Shown: positions 7,727 through 12,660 of the stretch, in pieces
Numbering within the stretch: position 1 is the stretch's first letter
Layout: every line of letters starts with the position of its first letter
Assembly (NCBI GenBank): GCA_021299565.1
Contig: JAJTHA010000038.1
Coordinates: 1-17,016, forward strand
From: Candidatus Caenarcanales bacterium
GTDB lineage: Bacteria > Cyanobacteriota > Vampirovibrionia > LMEP-6097
Length of the DNA: 17,016 nucleotides
Reading direction: 5' to 3'
Made by a program: the position numbers and the translations under genes
The notes under the pieces: model-generated
Database searches by the model: none
Told to the model about the DNA's origin: nothing
The model's input: only the letters and a program-made list of their open reading frames with translations

Positions 7727-9664
7727 GTGCCTAAGAATTTATGGCTAGCATTAATAATTCTGTTTTTGATTAGCTTAAATGCTCAAGCAGAATCTGATGT
7801 ACCCAAAGGTAAAATCAGCGAAATTTTGGTTAATGGCTCAAGATTAATAGACGAAGAAATTATAAGAGAACAAATTGAGACCAAAATCGGTGAGAGCATC
7901 GAAAGAGAAAAAGTTTTACTTGATCTAAAAAGAATTTATAATCTAGGTTTTTTTGAAGCCAAAGGCGTAGAAGTCAAACCCTTGCGTAAGGAAGATGACA
8001 CAATCATTTTGGTTTATCAGGTCAAAGAGAACGCACCAGTAACTGATGTATTGGTGATTGGCAATAATGCTTCTATAGACATAAATGCCTATGCTTTTTT
8101 CGAAGATCTTATTTCCAAGCCAGAGAACAGTAAAGCTCTCTATGAAAGGATTAGGGCGCTCGAGACAGCCTATATGCAAAAAGGATTTATACTCGCAAAA
8201 GTAAGTGATATTGACCTAGATGAAAAAGGAAGATTATTGGTAATTATTGATGAGGGCAATATTAATAGTATTGTTTTTGAAGGTAATAAAAAAACCAAAA
8301 ATAGCTATCTCAATCATCTCGTCAATTCCACAAAAACCGGAACTCCTTATAATGAATTTGATTTTTCAAAGGATTTCAAAAAACTTCAAGGAGCGGGCTA
8401 TTTCACCAATGTTTCAAGATCCGTTAAACCTAGTGATTCAGGCAGCGGCTATGATCTAGTAATTAATCTGAATGAAAAAGAAAAATATACTACTGTTGGT
8501 CTTGGTGGTGGGGTGAATTCCTCCGCGGGTTTATTTGGCAACACCAACTTAACTGTTGGTAATATTCACGGACAGGGCGAAACATTAAATGTAACGGCTA
8601 TCCTAGGAAGTGGTCTGGGTGCTGGTTCTACGCTCAACACGAATAGCAATTTTGTCAGAAGAGGTAATTTCAATCAAATCACGGCTAATTATTTCACACC
8701 ATATTATAGAAACACTGATTATAGTTTAACCAAGTCACTAAATCTTACTCGCGGACCAAATTTCAATGTGGATCTTTCTAGACAAAACGCTGCGTCTATT
8801 GGTGCTACTTTGGGGCGTTCGCTCAAGGATCATCATCGTTTTACTGTTGGCGCAACCGCAAACTATATAGATCTTACCGATAGAGATAGATCACAATACG
8901 TAACAGAAGTTGCGAAAAATATTATCGAAGAAGACCAAATCACCAGAAGAGATTTACTAGAAGCTCAAAACAAGGGATTTCTTGGTGGCAAATTAGGCTT
9001 AGCAAAAATAGAAGCAAGAAAGCTTAGAGACGAGCAGATCGTAGACGGCTTATATGCTTCTTTTAGACCAGGTTATAGTTATGTGAATTTAGATGACGCA
9101 TCCAAACCACGTGATGGCTGGCGCTCAAACTGGAACGTCAATCCAAATGTAGGTTTTGGAGATATTAGTAGTTTCACTAAACTGCAAACAAGCACGACGA
9201 GATATTTTCCGGTAGGAAAAGAATCTAGCTTTTTGTTTAATTTCAGAGGTGGTTATAGATTACTTGGAGAAATTCCTCAATTTGAAAAATTTAGATTGGG
9301 TACGGCTACTGGAATTAGAGGTTATAGACAATTCACTGAATTAGGCATGGGAGACAAGTTGTTTATTTCTACAGCTGAATTTAGAACTCCGTCTTACAAG
9401 GTTGCTCCTTTTGTCAAAAAATTTAAATATTCCAAATACGTAGATTTTGCTACTTTTGCAGATGCTGGGGTCATTGGTGGTGATGGTAGATTAAACAAGC
9501 TAACTGATAGGCTCTCACAAGCGGCATCGATTGGTTTTGGAATAAGAGTCAGGTTGCCTTTAGTTGGGGCTCTTAGATTAGATGTGGGCTTCCCTCTGAT
9601 TGAAGCTATCACCAAAGACCATAAATTGTTTAGGGTTAATTTTGGGCCTGCGGATATTTTCTAG
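7727..9664 (+). CDS. bamA: Outer-membrane protein assembly factor, BamA/Omp85 family
   Basis: Omp85/BamA inserts beta-barrel proteins into the outer membrane. The 645-residue product starts at GTG 7727 with a signal peptide (hydrophobic 5-17, likely cleavage after AQA at residue 21). Three POTRA-like repeats follow at about 27-97, 98-174 and 178-252. Each begins with an IxxIxVxGN-like strand (ISEILVNGS, VTDVLVIGN, INSIVFEGN), and the first and third carry an LGFF- or AGYF-type turn. The rest is a 16-strand-type barrel rich in alternating residues, with the diagnostic loop-6 GIRGYR (529-534) and a last strand ending in Phe (LFRVNFGPADIF). Three POTRA domains is the usual number in cyanobacterial Omp85; proteobacterial BamA has five. 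TamA is an alternative, but the general form and single copy here favour BamA. Confidence 0.88.
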   Translation: MPKNLWLALIILFLISLNAQAESDVPKGKISEILVNGSRLIDEEIIREQIETKIGESIEREKVLLDLKRIYNLGFFEAKGVEVKPLRKEDDTIILVYQVKENAPVTDVLVIGNNASIDINAYAFFEDLISKPENSKALYERIRALETAYMQKGFILAKVSDIDLDEKGRLLVIIDEGNINSIVFEGNKKTKNSYLNHLVNSTKTGTPYNEFDFSKDFKKLQGAGYFTNVSRSVKPSDSGSGYDLVINLNEKEKYTTVGLGGGVNSSAGLFGNTNLTVGNIHGQGETLNVTAILGSGLGAGSTLNTNSNFVRRGNFNQITANYFTPYYRNTDYSLTKSLNLTRGPNFNVDLSRQNAASIGATLGRSLKDHHRFTVGATANYIDLTDRDRSQYVTEVAKNIIEEDQITRRDLLEAQNKGFLGGKLGLAKIEARKLRDEQIVDGLYASFRPGYSYVNLDDASKPRDGWRSNWNVNPNVGFGDISSFTKLQTSTTRYFPVGKESSFLFNFRGGYRLLGEIPQFEKFRLGTATGIRGYRQFTELGMGDKLFISTAEFRTPSYKVAPFVKKFKYSKYVDFATFADAGVIGGDGRLNKLTDRLSQAASIGFGIRVRLPLVGALRLDVGFPLIEAITKDHKLFRVNFGPADIF

Positions 9665-9703
9665 TTGATTAACGTAACTACTCAGCATAAGACTTAATCT
9701 ATA

Positions 9704-9811
9704 ACTATAAAGTCATCGCGAGCCTCACGCAGTGAGGCGTGGCGATCCAGAGCTAAACTGGACTGCCGCGCTGCTTCGCAGCTCGCAGTGACCTTAAACT
9801 ATACTTTCAAG
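9704..9811. repeat. Palindromic repeat element A (REP/BIME-like double hairpin)
   Basis: Two hairpins face each other. Left half: ATCGC (9715-9719) pairs with GCGAT (9742-9746) around an inner stem GCCTCAC/GTGAGGC with loop GCA. Right half: ACTGC (9762-9766) pairs with GCAGT (9785-9789) around GCTGC/GCAGC with loop TTC. The halves also pair imperfectly with each other (outer arms 9712-9722 and 9782-9792; inner GGCGATCCAG and CTGGACTGCC). The flanks ACTATAAAGTCA (9704-9715) and AAACTATACTTTCAAG (9796-9811) are shared with element B in the same orientation, but the core matches the reverse complement of element B. It follows the bamA stop by about 40 bp. No transposase is present. Confidence 0.85.
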
Positions 9812-9903
9812 ACAAAGTGACAGGGCAATTCTCGCCAAGTTTCATGTTTATAATAATATAATTAAGGGTATATACAATCTAATGCACTTTAGGCTATTGC
9901 CTA

Positions 9904-9912
9904 TGCTAGTAT
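9904..9912 (+). promoter_or_regulatory. Possible extended -10 promoter for the winged-helix gene
   Basis: TG at 9904-9905, one base, then TAGTAT at 9907-9912 forms an extended -10 box. No good -35 is seen. The start codon is 10 bases further on, so any leader would be only about 4 nt. The rest of the 9665-9922 gap holds repeat A and an isolated TATAAT (9849-9854) without a matching -35. Confidence 0.35.
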
Positions 9913-9922
9913 TGAAATTGAT

Positions 9923-10270
9923 ATGAGCAGACAAGAAGAAGTTACATATATAAACGAAGCTTTTACTGAACAACAAGCAGTAGCTACAGAAGAGCAAAAT
10001 ATTGAACTAAGTGAAGAAGCGAGAATTGCTTTTGCACTCTATCTAGATGTCATGAAAAATGGTGTAGTTACCAAGCTTGGTACAAAAGTCCCACCTCTAA
10101 ACACCAACAAATTATCAAGAATGGCCGAAGTCAACGTAAAACAAGTTTCTAAAGGCTTTGATCGTCTAAGAACCAAGGGTTTTATCAACAATGATGATAA
10201 TGGTGATTTATATATCCCAGATATCATCGCGTTTGAAGATTGGTTAATTGCAGAAGGCGCAGCTATTTAA
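9923..10270 (+). CDS. Small winged-helix DNA-binding-like protein
   Basis: The 115-residue product has an acidic, Glu/Gln-rich N-terminus (1-30), a helix (31-47), and a segment resembling the C-terminal winged helix of Crp/Fnr-type regulators. That segment has a recognition-helix pattern (TNKLSRMAEVNVKQVSKGFD, 61-80), then RLRTKGFINNDDNGDLYIPD (81-100) as the wing, and IIAFEDWLI. No ligand-binding domain is attached. It is the first of three small same-strand genes (gaps of 38 and 22 bp) and probably has its own promoter with a very short leader. I infer a transcription regulator or DNA-binding adaptor; the exact family is not recognised. A replication-type winged helix is also possible. Confidence 0.7.
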   Translation: MSRQEEVTYINEAFTEQQAVATEEQNIELSEEARIAFALYLDVMKNGVVTKLGTKVPPLNTNKLSRMAEVNVKQVSKGFDRLRTKGFINNDDNGDLYIPDIIAFEDWLIAEGAAI

Positions 10271-10308
10271 CCACTACTTAACTTTAATATTGTATACATG
10301 ACAGTGTT

Positions 10309-10587
10309 ATGGCAGTATTTCAATTTGTACCTTATGTAAACGCAGCTGAAAGATTATCAGATGCTGAATATCTAGTGAGTCAGACTCAGGCGGACAACGC
10401 TTTTGCTGAGCAGCTTTCCCAACAAGCAATTTTGGGAATTGGCGACGCAGATGCAGCAAGAAATTTGTTGTCTGTAGTGAGAGAGTTACTTGGTAACGCA
10501 AGAATCAATCAGCAGTTTTGGTTAGAAGTCGCAAAAGGCGATAAAGATCAATACAAAAAATCGATCGAATTAATCAAATCTAGCTAA
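10309..10587 (+). CDS. Hypothetical 92-residue protein
   Basis: The product begins MAVFQFVPYVNAAERLSDAE and is mostly helical and charged, rich in Ala, Gln and Asp in the middle (NAFAEQLSQQAILGIGDADAA could not be tied to a family). There is no signal peptide or membrane segment. A TATACA at 10293-10298 may act as a -10 box 10 bases before the ATG, or the gene may be read from the winged-helix gene 38 bp upstream. The codon pattern and conserved spacing to both neighbours favour a real gene. Function unknown. Confidence 0.65.
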   Translation: MAVFQFVPYVNAAERLSDAEYLVSQTQADNAFAEQLSQQAILGIGDADAARNLLSVVRELLGNARINQQFWLEVAKGDKDQYKKSIELIKSS

Positions 10588-10609
10588 AGCTTAAAAGGGA
10601 ATAAAAACA

Positions 10610-11083
10610 ATGTTTAATAAATCTGGCTCAGTCGAGCCAAACTATATCAACTGGGATATACAACAAGATTACGCCGAAAGGGTCTATCAACAGCTGACAG
10701 CGAGTAACTTTCAGGATATGTTTTCTTTGACAAAAAGACTTGCTGAGATGCAAAACAAAATGTCTAAGCTAAAATTTCGCGCACAAGGAATCGGCGGAAT
10801 GATAGGTATGGCTGCTGGAGCGCTTGGCGGACCTCTCGGAGGAGTGGTTGGTTTTGGAATTGGTAGATCGGTAGGATCCTTTTTGGGTAACGGTCTTGCT
10901 CAGAAATATTATGGAGAAGAACAGTCTGTGGCTAATGAATATTTGTTCTTAGCAAAACAAAGAGACACTCAACTCAAATACCAACAAGGTATGATCAGCT
11001 CACTTGGTGGCATGATTGAAACTCTTAGATCTAATTCTGTTAATGATGATAAGAAAGTTATTCAGGACATGATGGTTCTTTAA
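10610..11083 (+). CDS. Hypothetical glycine-zipper protein, 157 residues
   Basis: The product has a helical N-terminus (about 14-57, a possible coiled coil ending KRLAEMQNKMSKLKFRAQ). A Gly/Ala-rich hydrophobic stretch at 60-96 follows, with repeated GxxxG spacing (GIGGMIGMAAGALGGPLGG, then VVGFGIGRSVGSFLGNG), and then a second helical part. Glycine-zipper segments often pack in membranes or form oligomeric channels; there is no signal peptide. Unlike most genes here it has a clear Shine-Dalgarno (AAGGGA about 11 bases before ATG 10610). It follows the 92-aa gene by 22 bp. Its TAA lies inside the left arm of a perfect hairpin (11079-11103). The family is not recognised; a membrane-active or phage-like role is speculation. 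Confidence 0.7.
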   Translation: MFNKSGSVEPNYINWDIQQDYAERVYQQLTASNFQDMFSLTKRLAEMQNKMSKLKFRAQGIGGMIGMAAGALGGPLGGVVGFGIGRSVGSFLGNGLAQKYYGEEQSVANEYLFLAKQRDTQLKYQQGMISSLGGMIETLRSNSVNDDKKVIQDMMVL

Positions 11084-11133
11084 TTGCGCTTTGCGCAATT
11101 AAATTCCGCCTACGGCGGTTGTCACTGCGTGAC
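11079..11133. repeat. Three tandem triloop hairpins at the end of the glycine-zipper gene
   Basis: Three perfect hairpins with 3-nt loops stand in a row: TTTAATTGCGC/GCGCAATTAAA around TTT (11079-11103), CCGCC/GGCGG around TAC (11106-11118), and GTCAC/GTGAC around TGC (11121-11133). The first spans the stop codon. None is followed by a run of T on either strand, so they are not classical terminators, though the first could slow polymerase or protect the 3' end. They fill the left part of the 210-bp gap between convergent genes. Confidence 0.75.
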
Positions 11134-11172
11134 CGCTTTCAATTATTTTTGCTCTATAAGAGCTCTGAATTT

Positions 11173-11274
11173 GTCATCCTGAGGGAGCCACGAAGTGGCG
11201 ACCGTCAGGATCCACGATGCATAAGCCCGAATGAGATCCTGTCGTCGTGGACTTCGTCCACTCCTCAGGATGAC
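11173..11274. repeat. Palindromic repeat element C (double hairpin, second sequence family)
   Basis: Outer arms GTCATCCTGAGG (11173-11184) and CCTCAGGATGAC (11263-11274) are perfect inverted repeats. Inside are two triloop hairpins, GCCAC/GTGGC around GAA (11187-11199) and GTGGAC/GTCCAC around TTC (11247-11261), and inner arms CAGGATC/GATCCTG (11206-11212, 11235-11241). Each half also folds alone: ATCCTGA with TCAGGAT on the left, ATCCTG with CAGGAT on the right. The architecture is the same as in elements A and B, but the sequence is a different family. It lies between the convergent glycine-zipper and nuoC genes. Confidence 0.85.
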
Positions 11275-11293
11275 GACACGAGGCAATGACAAG

Positions 11294-11788
11294 TTATTTT
11301 TGTAAAGAAAGCTTTATTGGTTCGTTTAATTTATCAATAGGCCCAATATAATCCTTGCGAAGTGGATAGCCTTCCCACTTGTCCGGATTCAGGATACGTG
11401 TCAAATTAGGATGCCCATCGTATTTGATACCAATCATGTCATAAGCCTCACGCTCAAACCAATTGGCATTTGGATAAATATCGCATAGAGTTGGGATACT
11501 TGGATTTGATTTATTAGTGTTCACTTTCATTACTAGAAAAGAATTGTCTTCATGATTTTCTATTTGAATAACTGATTGATAAGCATCTTTAACTTCAAGA
11601 GCTGTCATGTAATTCAAGAAAGTCATTTTCTTAGAACGTTTGAGTTCTTTAACTGCAGCGATCAAATCACCTGGCTCAAGCTCTATCATCTCTGTCCCTG
11701 AAGCATTCTTGCCTAGTGCTTTTGACTTGATTGATTTTTCTTTTAAGTAGCTACCAAAAGCTCCGGCTTCTATATTTGTTTCAGTCAT
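11294..11788 (-). CDS. nuoC: NADH-quinone oxidoreductase subunit C (NuoC/NdhJ, 30-kDa subunit)
   Basis: NuoC is a peripheral-arm subunit of respiratory complex I that helps form the quinone-site module with NuoB and NuoD. The 164-residue product has the family block FEREAYDMIGIKYDGHPNLTRIL followed by DKWEGYPLRKDY near the C-terminus, and an alpha/beta N-terminal domain with MTFLNYMTALEVKD. It is a stand-alone subunit, not a NuoCD fusion. The ATG overlaps the nuoB stop in ATGA (11785-11788), so it is coupled to nuoB. No nuoD follows: the next gene is convergent. Related hydrogenase complexes use homologous subunits, so a role outside complex I is possible. Confidence 0.93.
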   Translation of the reverse strand: MTETNIEAGAFGSYLKEKSIKSKALGKNASGTEMIELEPGDLIAAVKELKRSKKMTFLNYMTALEVKDAYQSVIQIENHEDNSFLVMKVNTNKSNPSIPTLCDIYPNANWFEREAYDMIGIKYDGHPNLTRILNPDKWEGYPLRKDYIGPIDKLNEPIKLSLQK

Positions 11789-12402
11789 AAAATCAATCCT
11801 GTCTCATCATCAACGTTTCTTGTTGCTGCTCTGTGACCAGCTGCAATTGCTGCTCTTTGAGAAAGTTTTTCTCTTCTAATTTTTCTTTGAAGAGTAAATA
11901 AACCATGTAAAAGTCCTTCTGGTCTTGGCGGGCAGCCTGGCACATAAACATCAACAGGAATAATTCTATCCACACCTTGAACTACTGAGTAGCTATCATG
12001 GAACATGCCACCAGTTATAGTACAAGCGCCCATAGCAATCACATATTTAGGTTCAGGTAACTGTTCATATAGTCTCACCAATGCCGGTGCCATTTTACGA
12101 GTGATGGTACCTGCAGTGATAATCAAATCTGCTTGTCTTGGGGTTGCTCTAAAAACTTCTGAACCAAATCTAGAAATATCAAATCTAGACATACCTACTG
12201 ACATCATTTCAATGGCGCAGCAGCTTGTACCGTAGGTAAGAGGCCAGACACTATTGGATCTTGCCCAGTTATAAATTCCATCCATGAAACCACCAACAGT
12301 AGTTACTAGCAAATTTGCTTCTAATCCTTCTGGGATTATTACATCTTTGCTTGCTGGGATGCTTACTTTGCTATCTGAGAATAATTCTTCGATATTTGGC
12401 AT
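11785..12402 (-). CDS. nuoB: NADH-quinone oxidoreductase subunit B (NuoB/NdhK), N2 cluster carrier
   Basis: NuoB (PSST/NdhK) holds the N2 [4Fe-4S] cluster that hands electrons to quinone. All four ligands are visible: Cys61 and Cys62 (YGTSCCAIEMM), Cys127 (MGACTITGGMF) and Cys157 (VPGCPPRPE). The core PRQADLIITAGTITRKMAPALVRLYEQLPEPK is standard. The 205-residue product has a 40-residue N-terminal extension before the core and a basic C-terminal tail rich in Arg and Ala (about 172-195). nuoA is not upstream; the divergent neighbour is polA. The promoter at 12409-12436 ends six bases before the ATG, implying a leaderless message. Confidence 0.95.
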   Translation of the reverse strand: MPNIEELFSDSKVSIPASKDVIIPEGLEANLLVTTVGGFMDGIYNWARSNSVWPLTYGTSCCAIEMMSVGMSRFDISRFGSEVFRATPRQADLIITAGTITRKMAPALVRLYEQLPEPKYVIAMGACTITGGMFHDSYSVVQGVDRIIPVDVYVPGCPPRPEGLLHGLFTLQRKIRREKLSQRAAIAAGHRAATRNVDDETGLIL

Positions 12403-12408
12403 GTATTT

Positions 12409-12436
12409 ATTATACTTCGGGTTTATGTTTTGTCTA
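12409..12436 (-). promoter_or_regulatory. Promoter of nuoB-nuoC, giving a probable leaderless mRNA
   Basis: On the minus strand TAGACA (12436-12431, 5 of 6 to TTGACA) is followed after 16 bp by a perfect TATAAT (12414-12409). Six bases (AAATAC) then lead straight to the nuoB ATG. There is no room for a Shine-Dalgarno between the expected start of transcription and the ATG. Confidence 0.65.
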
Positions 12437-12448
12437 GCTGCTTGAAAT

Positions 12449-12460
12449 CGTCATTCTGAG
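12449..12460. repeat. Possible remnant arm of an element-C-type repeat
   Basis: CGTCATTCTGAG matches the outer arm of element C (GTCATCCTGAG) with one change, but no partner arm or inner hairpin follows. It may be a decayed half element or chance. It lies just upstream of the nuoB promoter. Confidence 0.3.
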
Positions 12461-12499
12461 ACTTGTTGTATATCTAATCAGCTCTAAGCCAAATCAATC

Positions 12500-12618
12500 A
12501 CTATAAAGTCACTGCGAGGCTTGCAAAGCAAGCCGTGGCAGTCCAGAATGTAATAACGAAACTGGATCGCCACGATTTGCTACGCAAATCTCGCGATGAC
12601 TAAAACTATACTTTCAAG
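12500..12618. repeat. Palindromic repeat element B (REP/BIME-like double hairpin)
   Basis: Left half: ACTGC (12511-12515) pairs with GCAGT (12538-12542) around GCTTGC/GCAAGC with loop AAA. Right half: ATCGC (12566-12570) pairs with GCGAT (12593-12597) around ATTTGC/GCAAAT with loop TAC. Outer arms are GTCACTGCGAG (12508-12518) and CTCGCGATGAC (12590-12600); the central spacer is AATGTAATAACGAAA. The flanks ACTATAAAGTCA and AAACTATACTTTCAAG are the same as in element A and in the same direction, whereas the core is inverted. It lies between the divergent nuoB and polA promoters. Confidence 0.85.
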
Positions 12619-12644
12619 CTTTTATTAGCTGAGTAATTACGACT

Positions 12645-12653
12645 TGTTACAAT
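12645..12653 (+). promoter_or_regulatory. Extended -10 promoter of polA, giving a probable leaderless mRNA
   Basis: TG (12645-12646), one base, then TACAAT (12648-12653) forms a good extended -10 box. Seven bases separate it from the GTG start of polA at 12661, so the message should start at or next to the start codon. No clear -35 box is seen, which is usual for extended -10 promoters. Confidence 0.55.
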
Positions 12654-12660
12654 GTAGCCT

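Noticed and set aside
9849..9854. TATAAT box in the bamA downstream gap
   Set aside because: No -35 match at proper spacing, and it is about 70 bp from the next start, in an AT-rich run; chance is likely.
11079..11103. First triloop hairpin as an intrinsic terminator
   Set aside because: The 11-bp stem is strong, but no run of T follows it on either strand.
9704..12618. CRISPR array or composite transposon formed by the repeats
   Set aside because: Only two related copies nearly 3 kb apart with internal dyad symmetry, no spacers, no cas or transposase genes.
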